From contig CACXEC010000053.1 in assembly GCA_902766545.1 (NCBI GenBank), positions 1 through 32,232 of the forward strand: a DNA stretch of 32,232 bases. The letters are read 5' to 3'. The DNA comes from an uncultured Erysipelotrichaceae bacterium. Lineage in GTDB: Bacteria > Bacillota_I > Bacilli_A > RF39 > UBA660. A program made the position numbers and the translations under genes. How positions within the stretch are numbered: position 1 is the first letter of the stretch; each line of letters opens with the position of its first letter. The notes beneath the pieces were generated by a model. That model saw only the letters and a program-made list of their open reading frames with translations. It did no database searches and had not been told where the DNA came from. Shown here piece after piece: positions 1-7,727 of the stretch.

Positions 1-1341
1 GGAACTTTAAGTGCACCAGATTTACTTAGTAATAGAACTGCTGCCACACCAATTCGAGAAGGAGAAGATGCAAGAGTATTATATACGGATGACTTACTTC
101 CTAATGAATCAAAAACATATGACTTTAGAATGTGGTTAAATCATGATGAGGTAGCTGCTAATGTTGTTGGAAAAGGAATGAGTGGAACCGTTATTGTTGC
201 TGGCACTATAAAAAAAGATAATACACTAAGAAGTGCCCTAATGTCCAATACAGCTAATTTTTTAATTGGTGATGCTCAAAGCGTATATACTGATCCTGGT
301 ACAGAAACTGCGACTCAAAACGAAGGACTAAGAAGTACTGCAGATGACTATGGAATAAGTTATTATTATCGTGGCGCAGTAAATAATAACTATGTAGAAT
401 TTGCTGGAATGTGCTGGAGAATTGTAAGAATAGATGGACATGGTAATGTAAAATTAGTACTATTTAATCAAAATGTTGCAGATGCAGCTAAACCATGTGA
501 AGCAACTGGAGTTGATGCTTATATCCATGATACTAATGGTACAGTTATTAAAGAATCTTTTAACGACAGAATAGATCCAAATTCATCTACAACTACTAAT
601 GGTCATATTGGGTTTATGTATGGTACGATTAATAGTACTCCTGTCAATAATACTCAAGAAGCAAAAATCGCTGCTTATGATGCAGAACACATGAATACTA
701 ACAAAAGCTCAGTATTGCTTGCCCTAGAAACTTGGTATGTAAATAATCTAAATGGTTATACAAATTACTTAGCTGATGTTATATGGTGTAATGATAAAAG
801 TCTATCTACAATTCAATTGCAAGGAAAAACTGGCTATAGTAATTTAGGTTACAATTATGAACAAACATTTTATGGTACCGGCACACGATTATTTAGCGCA
901 ACAGCATCTGGTAAACCAAATACGGCTTCTCCTAGCTTAACGTGTCCAGACGCTAGTGGTAGTGATAAAAATTTATCTAGGTTTACAGTTTATAGCGGTG
1001 GTAATAATAAGTTAACATATCCGATAGGACTATTAACTGCCGATGAAGTAACTTTTGCTGGTTCTTGTTTTGGTATGACTGCATGTGCCAATAGTGATTA
1101 TTATTTAAATGAAAATGCTAATACAGAAAACACATACTGGTATACTATGTCTCCCGCATATTTAAGAAAGTCTAGCTCAAACTATGTCACATATGAGCTT
1201 GCGGTACCATATGGAGGAGGAATGGCAGCTGCACCTACAGTTAATTCATATCAAGTCCGTCCTGCAATATCTTTAAAAAATACAACAACTATTGTTAAAG
1301 GTGGAGATGGAACTAAAACAAATCCTTATGTTGTTAATTAA
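1..1341 (+). CDS. Large surface/secreted protein, 5'-truncated by window start
   Basis: The reading frame is open from base 1, so the gene begins upstream; the Met at 130 is internal. I see a beta-sandwich-like stretch ending in a pattern like LPNESKTYDFRMWL...SGTVIVAGTI, resembling the end of TasA/SipW-dependent-type domains. Next comes a Cys-containing module with the motif FAGMCWRIVRIDG, and then a C-terminal domain with YPIGLLTADEV, WYTMSPAYLR and YQVRPAISLK, ending KGGDGTKTNPYVVN. The WRIVRI and VRPAISL motifs occur in large uncharacterised surface proteins of gut Firmicutes (DUF6273-like by memory, not confirmed). Six Cys in the visible part fit an exported protein. Substrate or partner is unknown. 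A strong terminator follows directly, so this is the last gene of its transcript. The missing N-terminus would decide whether it has a Sec or a prepilin-type signal. Confidence 0.6.
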   Translation, partial: GTLSAPDLLSNRTAATPIREGEDARVLYTDDLLPNESKTYDFRMWLNHDEVAANVVGKGMSGTVIVAGTIKKDNTLRSALMSNTANFLIGDAQSVYTDPGTETATQNEGLRSTADDYGISYYYRGAVNNNYVEFAGMCWRIVRIDGHGNVKLVLFNQNVADAAKPCEATGVDAYIHDTNGTVIKESFNDRIDPNSSTTTNGHIGFMYGTINSTPVNNTQEAKIAAYDAEHMNTNKSSVLLALETWYVNNLNGYTNYLADVIWCNDKSLSTIQLQGKTGYSNLGYNYEQTFYGTGTRLFSATASGKPNTASPSLTCPDASGSDKNLSRFTVYSGGNNKLTYPIGLLTADEVTFAGSCFGMTACANSDYYLNENANTENTYWYTMSPAYLRKSSSNYVTYELAVPYGGGMAAAPTVNSYQVRPAISLKNTTTIVKGGDGTKTNPYVVN

Positions 1342-1368
1342 AAATACTACTTATTGTAGTATTTTTTT
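1341..1368 (+). terminator. Rho-independent terminator of the surface protein gene
   Basis: A perfect 10-bp stem (AAAATACTAC 1341-1350 with GTAGTATTTT 1356-1365), a TTATT loop and a T run to 1368. It starts on the last base of the stop codon. Confidence 0.9.
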
Positions 1369-1410
1369 AGTCAAATAATTGTAAAAACTTATTTAATTAT
1401 CATAAATATT

Positions 1411-1419
1411 TGTTATAAT
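1411..1419 (+). promoter_or_regulatory. Extended -10 promoter of parC
   Basis: TGTTATAAT (TGn plus perfect TATAAT at 1414-1419) lies about 33 bases before the parC start. No good -35 is at 17 bp. This extended -10 pattern recurs before several genes here. Confidence 0.65.
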
Positions 1420-1451
1420 AATTATTAGCTAATACTAGTTAGGAGTACATT

Positions 1452-3944
1452 ATGGAAGAAATTATTAAAAGAATACACGAATATAGCCTCGAAGAGATAA
1501 TGGGTTCTCGTTTTGCAAGATACTCTAAATACATTATTCAAGACCGTGCTATACCTGATGTAAGAGATGGGTTAAAGCCTGTTCAAAGAAGAATAATATT
1601 TGCTATGTATAAAGATAAAAATACCCATGATAAACCATTTAAGAAATGTGCTAATGCAGTAGGTAATGTACTAGGTCATTATCATCCACATGGGGACTCA
1701 TCAGTATATGAAGCATTAATTCGTATGAGTCAGGATTGGAAACAAAATCATATATTAGTTGAAGTAGATGGAAATAATGGCTCAATTGATGGAGATGGAC
1801 CAGCTGCATATCGTTATACAGAATGCCGCTTAGCTAAAATAAGTGAGGAGCTTCTAAAAGATATTGATAAAGATACTGTAATAATGGCACCAAACTATTC
1901 AGATGAATTATTAGAGCCTACTGTCTTACCTGCTAAGTTTCCTAATTTACTTGTTAATGGTACTAATGGAATTAGTGCTGGTTATGCGACTAATATTCCA
2001 CCACATAATTTAATTGAAGTTTGTGATGCCATTATTAAACGAATAGATAGTCCTAACTGTCATGAAGACTCTATCTATGATATTATTAAAGGACCTGATT
2101 TTCCAACCGGAGGTATTGTTGAAGGTTTAGATGGAATTAAATCGGCATTTAAAACCGGTAGAGGAAAATTAATAGTTACATCCAAATGTGAATTTCAAAA
2201 AAATAAAGGTAAAGAACAAATTGTTATTACTGAAATACCATTTGAAGTAAATAAACAATTATTAGTTAAAAAAATTGATGATATTAGATATGAGAAAAAA
2301 ATAGATGGAATAGCAGAAGTAAGAGATGAATCTGATAAAGATTCCAATTTAAGAATTGTAATTGATTTAAAAGCAGGCGCTGATAAAGATTTAATCTTAA
2401 AATATTTACTTAAAAATACTGAAATGCAAACTACTTATAATTACAATATGGTATGTATTGATAAAAGAAGACCAAGATTATTAGGAATTATACCAATAAT
2501 TGATGCTTATATTGAACATCAAAAAGAAGTAGTAACTAAAAGGACTAATTTTGATTTAGCAGTTGCTAAAGACGAAATGCATATTACCGAAGGTTTAGTT
2601 AAAGCTATAAGTATTTTAGACGAAGTAATAGCAATTATTCGCTCAAGTAAAAATAAAGCAGATGCAATAAATAATTTAGTGAAGAAGTATGATTTCACGG
2701 AAGCTCAAGCAACAGCAATTGTAATGCTTCAATTATATAAGCTTACTAATACAGATGTAACTCTTTTAGAAGAAAAGTTAGAAAACTTAAGAAAAATAAT
2801 TGAAGGATTAAATGCTATTTTAAATGATGAAAGTAAATTAAAAATGGTTATTAAAGAAGAATTACGTAGAATAAAAAAAGAGTATGGAGTTCCAAGAAAA
2901 ACCGAAATTAAAGAAACCGTTACAGAAATAAAAAAAAAAAAAAAAGAACTTATTACTAAAGAAGATGTAATTATCATCTTAACTCATGATGGATACTTAA
3001 AGAAAGTAAGTTTGAAGAGTCACAGTGTTAGTGATGGAGAAACTGCACTAAAGCCAGGAGATTATGTCATTAGTTACATGCAAACTAATACTTTAAATAA
3101 ATTATGTATCTTTACATCTCTTGGAAATTATTTATATCTTCCAATTCATGAAATACCTTCATGTAAATGGAAAGATTTAGGTAAACATATTAGTAATATT
3201 GTAACTATCAGTCCAGATGATAATGTAGTATGCTCGTATGTTATTAACGAAGAAGTAACTAATCCAATTGTAACATTCTTTACCAAACAAGGAATGGTTA
3301 AGCAAACACTACTTAATGATTTTATTGTAACAAGATATAATAAAGTATATACAGCTATGAAACTAAAAGATAATGATGAACTTATAAATGTTTCAATTAC
3401 TAAACCAAATACGATTCTTATAACTAAATCTGGCTACTATTTAAACTATACAACTTCAGAAATACCAGTATCAGGTGCCAAAACATCTGGTGTAAAGGGT
3501 ATTAATCTAAAAGAAGATGAAGTAGTAAGTGCATTTACATATAATAGTGATGATGAATATATTAATGTATTTACAAATCAAGGAACTGCCAAAAGAATTA
3601 AAGTAAAAGATTTAAATACTTTGTCACGTGCTAAAAGAGGTACAACCTTAATTAAAAAAGTAAAAACTAAGAACTATGAAGTAATAGATGCTTTTGTAAC
3701 TAAAACGAAAGATAATATTGGGCTTTTATGTAAAGAAGATATTATCGAACTAAAAAACAGTGATATCCCAATTATGGATTTAATATCAACTGGATCAATT
3801 ATATCTAAACAAAAAATAACTAATGCTTTCATTTTAAAAGAACTAAAAACTATACCAAACGAAAGTGTTGAAGTAAAAATGGAAGAAGAAACAAAAGCGG
3901 TTGAAATGACCATCGATGACTTTATAGACGATTTTAAACTTTAG
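1452..3944 (+). CDS. parC: DNA topoisomerase IV subunit A (ParC)
   Basis: An 830-residue type IIA topoisomerase A subunit that breaks and rejoins DNA in chromosome decatenation, together with ParE (not in the window). The N-terminal winged-helix/tower part carries RFARYSKYIIQDRAIPDVRDGLKP, with the catalytic Tyr122 in AYRYTECRL. The quinolone-determining region at 78-87 has Ser83 and Glu87, the residues of quinolone-sensitive enzymes. The C-terminal half (from about residue 510) holds repeated beta-propeller blades, for example VTFFTKQGMVKQ, ILITKSGYYLNY and INVFTNQGTAKRIK. No GyrA-box QRRGGKG is seen, and the N-terminus follows Gram-positive ParC/GrlA, so ParC is preferred over GyrA. The start at 1452 has AGGAG 7-8 bases upstream. 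A run of 16 A encodes Lys residues just before the CTD. Confidence 0.93.
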   Translation: MEEIIKRIHEYSLEEIMGSRFARYSKYIIQDRAIPDVRDGLKPVQRRIIFAMYKDKNTHDKPFKKCANAVGNVLGHYHPHGDSSVYEALIRMSQDWKQNHILVEVDGNNGSIDGDGPAAYRYTECRLAKISEELLKDIDKDTVIMAPNYSDELLEPTVLPAKFPNLLVNGTNGISAGYATNIPPHNLIEVCDAIIKRIDSPNCHEDSIYDIIKGPDFPTGGIVEGLDGIKSAFKTGRGKLIVTSKCEFQKNKGKEQIVITEIPFEVNKQLLVKKIDDIRYEKKIDGIAEVRDESDKDSNLRIVIDLKAGADKDLILKYLLKNTEMQTTYNYNMVCIDKRRPRLLGIIPIIDAYIEHQKEVVTKRTNFDLAVAKDEMHITEGLVKAISILDEVIAIIRSSKNKADAINNLVKKYDFTEAQATAIVMLQLYKLTNTDVTLLEEKLENLRKIIEGLNAILNDESKLKMVIKEELRRIKKEYGVPRKTEIKETVTEIKKKKKELITKEDVIIILTHDGYLKKVSLKSHSVSDGETALKPGDYVISYMQTNTLNKLCIFTSLGNYLYLPIHEIPSCKWKDLGKHISNIVTISPDDNVVCSYVINEEVTNPIVTFFTKQGMVKQTLLNDFIVTRYNKVYTAMKLKDNDELINVSITKPNTILITKSGYYLNYTTSEIPVSGAKTSGVKGINLKEDEVVSAFTYNSDDEYINVFTNQGTAKRIKVKDLNTLSRAKRGTTLIKKVKTKNYEVIDAFVTKTKDNIGLLCKEDIIELKNSDIPIMDLISTGSIISKQKITNAFILKELKTIPNESVEVKMEEETKAVEMTIDDFIDDFKL

Positions 3945-3951
3945 AATAAAT

Positions 3952-3983
3952 ACCACCAATTAAAATATAATTTAATAGGTGGT
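3952..3983 (+). promoter_or_regulatory. Hairpin overlapping promoter and ylbD ribosome binding site
   Basis: ACCACC-a-ATTAAA (3952-3964) pairs with TTTAAT-a-GGTGGT (3971-3983), giving a 13-bp stem with one A/A mismatch and a 6-base loop, followed by TTTTATT. The 3' arm contains the AGGTGGT Shine-Dalgarno of the gene starting at 3990. A perfect TATAAT lies at 3966-3971, so transcription starting near 3978 would leave out the 5' arm. The hairpin could also act as a weak terminator for parC. Confidence 0.55.
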
Positions 3984-3989
3984 TTTATT

Positions 3990-4334
3990 ATGGATAAAAA
4001 AGAAGAATTTAAAAAGTTTGTAAAAAAACATCCTGAACTAGTCGAGTACGTTAAAAATAAACAAAACACGTGGCAAGATTTTTATGAAATATATGATATG
4101 TACGGCGAAGAAGATAGTGTCTGGAACAAATATAAAGAAATAGATCGCTCAGCACCTTTATCCGAGCTATCTAATATCGTTAAAAATATCAATATGGATA
4201 CAATTCAAAAACATATAAATAATGCCCAAAAAGTTATTGGAGTAATTCAAGAGTTAACTACTAAACAAAACCCAAAAGTTCCAAATATAATTTCCAAAAG
4301 TCCAAGACCAATAAACAAATTTTTTGGAGATTAA
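3990..4334 (+). CDS. ylbD: YlbD-like protein
   Basis: A 114-residue protein with no signal peptide or membrane segment. Its N-terminus (EFKKFVKKHPELVEYVKN, then TWQDFYEIYDMYGEED) matches what I remember of Bacillus YlbD, a small protein of unknown biochemical role listed as a putative spore coat protein. The immediately following gene resembles YlbE, and ylbD-ylbE are also adjacent in Bacillus, which strengthens the call. The start has AGGTGGT 6-7 bases upstream. The C-terminus is low-complexity, rich in Lys, Asn and Pro. The presence of SpoIIP further on makes a sporulation ancestry conceivable, but nothing here shows that the cell sporulates. Confidence 0.65.
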   Translation: MDKKEEFKKFVKKHPELVEYVKNKQNTWQDFYEIYDMYGEEDSVWNKYKEIDRSAPLSELSNIVKNINMDTIQKHINNAQKVIGVIQELTTKQNPKVPNIISKSPRPINKFFGD

Positions 4335-4556
4335 ATGAGTCCAGAAATATATGTTAAAATATCTAATGATGAAAAATTACATAATTATCTTAAAAACAAT
4401 CCGCACTGGTATAAATATTTAAATAGAAATAAAAATAATTATAAAAATTTTTATAATGCATTTAAACAAAATAACCGTAATGAAAAACTGGAAAAGGCTA
4501 GTAGTCTAGTTGATACTCTTGACATAGTTAACACTATTTTTAATAATTTACAATAA
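4335..4556 (+). CDS. ylbE: YlbE-like protein
   Basis: A 73-residue protein. The core LHNYLKNNPHWYKYLNRN resembles the YlbE motif (a helix followed by xPxWYRxLxR), and the C-terminal amphipathic helix (KLEKASSLVDTLDIVNTIFN) fits the same family. The ATG directly follows the TAA stop of the preceding gene, with GGAG about 7 bases upstream, so the two are translationally linked. Its function is unknown in the family. It ends just before a strong promoter, with no obvious terminator between. Confidence 0.6.
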   Translation: MSPEIYVKISNDEKLHNYLKNNPHWYKYLNRNKNNYKNFYNAFKQNNRNEKLEKASSLVDTLDIVNTIFNNLQ

Positions 4557-4561
4557 ATTAA

Positions 4562-4590
4562 TTGACAATTAAAAAACTATTTTCTATAAT
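4562..4590 (+). promoter_or_regulatory. Consensus sigma-A promoter of the first pilin pair
   Basis: TTGACA (4562-4567), a 17-bp spacer and TATAAT (4585-4590): both hexamers are perfect and the spacing is optimal. Transcription would start near 4597. An in-frame ATG upstream at 4562 lies inside the -35 box and so cannot be the pilin start. Confidence 0.9.
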
Positions 4591-4615
4591 TATTTTAGAA
4601 AGTAGGGATAAAAAA

Positions 4616-5026
4616 ATGAAAAATAAGAAAGGTTTTACATTAGTAGAATTACTAGCCGTTATTGTAGTTTTAGCAATCATTATGATAATAGCCGTACCAG
4701 CAGTATTAGATTCAATGTCAAGTGCTAAAAAAGGATCTTTTGTTGTAGAAGCTAGAAACGTTATTAGAAAAGGTATTGAAAAATATCAAGCTGATACATT
4801 AACAAGTACTCAGAAAAAATGCTATACAGTAGCTGAACTAAAAATTGAAACTGGTGGAAAGTATTCTGGAAAAGTTGTTCTTGAAAAGAAATCTGGTGAA
4901 TCAGAAGAAGATTGGCATGTATATTTAACTGATAAGGAATATGTTGTAAATGGTGTAACCAGTGCTGGTTTAAATACTGATTCAAATATAACAACAGGCA
5001 CAACTGTTTCATCTACATGTAGCTAG
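4616..5026 (+). CDS. Type IV pilin-like protein 1
   Basis: A 136-residue prepilin. A short basic leader MKNKKG precedes the cleavage site G|FTLVE, followed by the hydrophobic helix LLAVIVVLAIIMIIAVPAV, as in ComGC/type IV pilins; Glu5 of the mature form is present. The globular part has a CYTVAELKIETGGKYSG motif and a second Cys three residues from the end, so a disulfide closing the C-terminal D-region is likely. The start at 4616 is chosen because the promoter at 4562-4590 rules out the longer form. The product would be cut by a prepilin peptidase (not in the window) and assembled on the outside of the membrane. It is the first gene of a two-gene unit with the next pilin. Confidence 0.88.
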   Translation: MKNKKGFTLVELLAVIVVLAIIMIIAVPAVLDSMSSAKKGSFVVEARNVIRKGIEKYQADTLTSTQKKCYTVAELKIETGGKYSGKVVLEKKSGESEEDWHVYLTDKEYVVNGVTSAGLNTDSNITTGTTVSSTCS

Positions 5027-5056
5027 AAATTATAAAACTTAGAAAAGGAAAGTAAA

Positions 5057-5485
5057 ATGAAAAATAAAAAAGGTTTCACATTAGTTGAATTATTAGCAGT
5101 TATTGTAGTATTAGCAATCATTATGATAATTGCCGTACCGGCAGTACTAGATTCAATGGAGAGTGCAAAAGCTGGATCATTTAAAATATTTGCTGAAAAC
5201 GCAATTAGAAAAACAATGGAAAAACATCAAGCGGATCTATTAACAGGCAGCGCTCAGGATTCTGCTGATAAATGTTATAAAATTTCTGACCTAAAATTAG
5301 AAACTGGTGGCAAGTATGCAGGAAGCGTAAAATATACTGCATCAGATAAATCATATAAAGCTTATATTGGCGACGGAACATATTATGTTGCAGGCAAAAC
5401 AATAAGTGATTTAAGCAATGCAAGTAATATCTTGAAAAGTGGACAAACTGGCTTTAAAGCAACCGCTCCAGATAATTGTCAGTAA
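5057..5485 (+). CDS. Type IV pilin-like protein 2
   Basis: A 142-residue prepilin, a close paralogue of the preceding gene. The leader and helix are nearly identical (G|FTLVELLAVIVVLAII), followed by AENAIRKTMEKHQ. The conserved CYKISDLKLETGGKYAG core and a C-terminal Cys (PDNCQ) are present. A GGAAAG Shine-Dalgarno precedes the ATG. It is 30 bases from pilin 1 with no promoter between, and a strong terminator follows, so pilins 1 and 2 share one transcript of about 0.9 kb. Likely a structural or minor pilus subunit; which of the four pilins is major cannot be told from the sequence. Confidence 0.88.
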   Translation: MKNKKGFTLVELLAVIVVLAIIMIIAVPAVLDSMESAKAGSFKIFAENAIRKTMEKHQADLLTGSAQDSADKCYKISDLKLETGGKYAGSVKYTASDKSYKAYIGDGTYYVAGKTISDLSNASNILKSGQTGFKATAPDNCQ

Positions 5486-5512
5486 AACCAAAGTACAAAC
5501 TTTGGTTTTTTT
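5484..5512 (+). terminator. Terminator of the pilin 1-2 operon
   Basis: AAAACCAAAGT (5484-5494), ACAA loop, ACTTTGGTTTT (5499-5509) and a T run: an 11-bp perfect stem beginning at the stop codon. Confidence 0.92.
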
Positions 5513-5513
5513 A

Positions 5514-5522
5514 TGTTATAAT
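5514..5522 (+). promoter_or_regulatory. Extended -10 promoter of nfo
   Basis: TGTTATAAT with perfect TATAAT at 5517-5522, directly after the pilin terminator and 16 bases before the nfo ATG, so the leader is only about 9-10 nt and consists mostly of the GGTGG ribosome binding site. Confidence 0.65.
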
Positions 5523-5537
5523 TTTTATGGTGGTAAT

Positions 5538-6422
5538 ATGTTATATATTGGTTCTCATGTAAGATTTAATAATGAACAACTTCTTGGAAGTGTCAAAGAA
5601 GCATTATCTTATGGTGCTAATACTTTTATGTTTTATACTGGAGCGCCCCAAAATACTATTAGGTCTAATATTAATGATGATTTATTAAAAGAAGCTCATA
5701 AGCTAATGATTAATAATAATATTGATATTAATAAAGTAATATGTCATGCCCCATATATTATAAATCTTGCTAATAATGAAGATGAATCTAAGTATTTATT
5801 TAGTCAAGAGTTCTTAAGAAAGGAAATTGATAGATGTATGACTCTTGGTATTAAATACTTGGTTTTACATCCAGGCTCCGCTGTTAAATTAGATAAAATA
5901 AGTGCTATTAATAATATTTTAAATGGTTTAAATAATATTTTGAGGGAAGATGATAATATTACAGTATTATTAGAAACTATGGCAGGAAAGGGTACTGAAA
6001 TTGGGTCTAAAATGGATGAGATATCAACTATTATAAATGGAGTATACTTAAAAGAAAAAGTAGGAGTATGTTTAGATACATGCCACTTAAATGATTCTGG
6101 AATTAATATTAATGATTTTGATAAATATTTAGATATTTTTGATAAATATATAGGTATAAATAAAATTGGTTGTATTCATATAAATGATTCTAAAAATGAA
6201 ATATCATCTCATAAAGATCGCCACGAAAACATTGGATTTGGTACTATTGGGTTTAAAACTTTATTAAATGTTATATATAATAAAAGACTTGAAGATATTC
6301 CTAAAATATTGGAAACCCCATATATTGGAGACAATCCGCCATATAAATATGAGATTGAAATGATTAAAAATAAAGCATTTAATGACAAACTAAAAGATAT
6401 TTTAAGTAAAGAAGAAGCCTAA
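5538..6422 (+). CDS. nfo: Endonuclease IV (AP endonuclease, Nfo)
   Basis: A 294-residue TIM-barrel AP endonuclease of base excision repair; it cuts 5' to abasic sites using a three-metal (zinc) centre. The expected ligands are visible: His70 (CHAPYIINLAN), His111 (LHPGS), Glu146 (LLETMAGKGTE), Asp180 and His183 (CLDTCHLNDSG), His214 (IHINDS), Asp227 and His229 (DRHENIGFG) and Glu259 (LETPY). The start is set at 5538 (MLYIGSH), because the family begins this way, GGTGG lies 5 bases upstream, and the longer in-frame ORF (from 5439) would run through the terminator and promoter. It is monocistronic and sits between two pilin pairs with no obvious functional link. Confidence 0.94.
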   Translation: MLYIGSHVRFNNEQLLGSVKEALSYGANTFMFYTGAPQNTIRSNINDDLLKEAHKLMINNNIDINKVICHAPYIINLANNEDESKYLFSQEFLRKEIDRCMTLGIKYLVLHPGSAVKLDKISAINNILNGLNNILREDDNITVLLETMAGKGTEIGSKMDEISTIINGVYLKEKVGVCLDTCHLNDSGININDFDKYLDIFDKYIGINKIGCIHINDSKNEISSHKDRHENIGFGTIGFKTLLNVIYNKRLEDIPKILETPYIGDNPPYKYEIEMIKNKAFNDKLKDILSKEEA

Positions 6423-6447
6423 CTAATTGACATAATTGGCTTTTTTT
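6415..6447 (+). terminator. Probable terminator of nfo
   Basis: AAGCC (6415-6419) pairs with GGCTT (6438-6442) and an inner AATT/AATT helix closes a 5-base loop, with a 5-base bulge on the 5' side; a T run to 6447 follows. It overlaps the stop codon. Confidence 0.5.
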
Positions 6448-6471
6448 AATAAACTTATAATAGGAGTTATT

Positions 6472-7071
6472 ATGAAGAATAAAGGATTTACATTAGTTGA
6501 ATTACTTGCCGTAATTGTGGTACTTGCAATTATTATGATTGTGGCTGTCCCAAGTGTGTTAAATGCCCTTGATGCAGCTAGACAAAAATCATTTAGTTTG
6601 TTTGCCGAAAACGCAATAAGAAAAACTATGGAAGTGTATCAAAACGAAGAATTAAAACAAGAAAGTAAACATAAAAGTGTGAGTGGTACTTCTGAGTCCG
6701 GGGATACAATAACTAGAGATTATTGTTATCCATTAGAAGTTACTGGATTAGAAACAGGAGATAAGTATTTCGGAAGTGTTTTATTTGACAAAGATAGTAA
6801 TACGTACTATGTTTACTTATCAGATGGAGTTTACTATACAGAGATAGATTCTGAGTATCTTGGGGTTACATTATCTGATTTAAAGGATGGCAATAAAATA
6901 CTTTTAGTTGCTGATCTTGAATCAAGTAGTGAAGAGGATTACCAAGACTATTTTGGACCATTAGGAAGAATTTGGAATTGTGGATTTAAAGGTAGCTTTA
7001 AACCAATAACCCTTCCTCCAATAACTAGAATCACTGTACCAAGACCTACTAAACCAAAGGTTACTATATGA
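6472..7071 (+). CDS. Type IV pilin-like protein 3
   Basis: A 199-residue prepilin: MKNKG|FTLVELLAVIVVLAIIM, then FAENAIRKTMEVYQ. It shares the paralogue core (CYPLEVTGLETGDKYFG, then YYVYLSDGVYYTE) and has a late Cys (WNCGFKG). It is longer than pilins 1 and 2, with a Pro/Thr/Arg-rich tail (ITRITVPRPTKPKVTI). The start at 6472 is chosen because TAGGAG lies 6 bases upstream and the motif expects a short leader; the longer frame from 6436 would start inside the nfo terminator. It ends with TGA overlapping the ATG of pilin 4 (ATGA). A TATAAT at 6456-6461 is close upstream, but its spacing to the TTGACA at 6427 (23 bp) is poor. Confidence 0.86.
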   Translation: MKNKGFTLVELLAVIVVLAIIMIVAVPSVLNALDAARQKSFSLFAENAIRKTMEVYQNEELKQESKHKSVSGTSESGDTITRDYCYPLEVTGLETGDKYFGSVLFDKDSNTYYVYLSDGVYYTEIDSEYLGVTLSDLKDGNKILLVADLESSSEEDYQDYFGPLGRIWNCGFKGSFKPITLPPITRITVPRPTKPKVTI

Positions 7072-7727
7072 AAAATAGAGGATTTACATTAGTTGAATTA
7101 TTGGCTGTTATTGTAGTTTTGGCTATAATCATGATTATAGCTGTACCAGCTGTATTAGATTCGATGGAAGCCGCACAGTTTAATTCGTTTAAAATATTTG
7201 GTCAAAATGCTATTAGGAAAGCTATGGAACTTCATCAAGAAGAAGAACTAACTGGAGAAAGACGCTGGGTTACTGGCCACTACTACAGTGGAAGTGACAG
7301 TGCAGATTATGATCGCATAAATTGTTATCCGTTAGATGTGTTAAAACTTGAAACTGGTGGAAAATATAAAGGTAGTGTTTGGTATAACGAGAAAGATAAG
7401 ACATATCGATTATATTTAACCGATGGAACATACTATACATACTTTTTCCCATATAAAAGTAACACTAAAGAAAGTGCAAGTGAGCCAACAAGGGTTGGAA
7501 TTACATTAAATGATTTAAATAATGCTACTTTAGTAGATGCTAAAAAAGAAACTAATAATATTGATGAATTGATGGGTATTAAAATAAGATTAGTTTCTAG
7601 TTATGTATCAGATACCAACACTATTGATAATAGTAATAAAGTAGATAAAGCAACATGGTTTGATTATAGAAGTGATAATGATCCGGGTATAATTAATCTA
7701 TGTGGACGTAGGTTTTCTCACAAATAA
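7068..7727 (+). CDS. Type IV pilin-like protein 4
   Basis: A 219-residue prepilin: MKNRG|FTLVELLAVIVVLAIIM, then FGQNAIRKAMELHQ. It has the same core as its paralogues (CYPLDVLKLETGGKYKG, then YRLYLTDGTYY) and a late Cys (IINLCGRR). Its start overlaps the previous stop by four bases, so it is translationally coupled to pilin 3. The 3' end overlaps the convergent small gene by 10 bases. Length and the inserted segments between the two Cys distinguish it from pilins 1 and 2; such larger subunits are often minor or tip pilins, which is only an inference here. Confidence 0.86.
   Translation: MKNRGFTLVELLAVIVVLAIIMIIAVPAVLDSMEAAQFNSFKIFGQNAIRKAMELHQEEELTGERRWVTGHYYSGSDSADYDRINCYPLDVLKLETGGKYKGSVWYNEKDKTYRLYLTDGTYYTYFFPYKSNTKESASEPTRVGITLNDLNNATLVDAKKETNNIDELMGIKIRLVSSYVSDTNTIDNSNKVDKATWFDYRSDNDPGIINLCGRRFSHK

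Noticed and set aside
4562..4615. Upstream Met extending pilin 1
   Set aside because: It falls in the perfect TTGACA box; the prepilin leader is expected to be short and starts at 4616.
5439..5537. N-terminal extension of nfo
   Set aside because: It runs through the pilin 2 end, its terminator and the nfo promoter; the family starts at MLYIGSH (5538).
6427..6461. TTGACA...TATAAT promoter of pilin 3
   Set aside because: The spacer is 23 bp, too long; the TTGACA lies inside the nfo terminator hairpin. Promoter of pilins 3-4 left open.
6436..6471. N-terminal extension of pilin 3
   Set aside because: It begins inside the nfo terminator; TAGGAG and the leader motif fit 6472.
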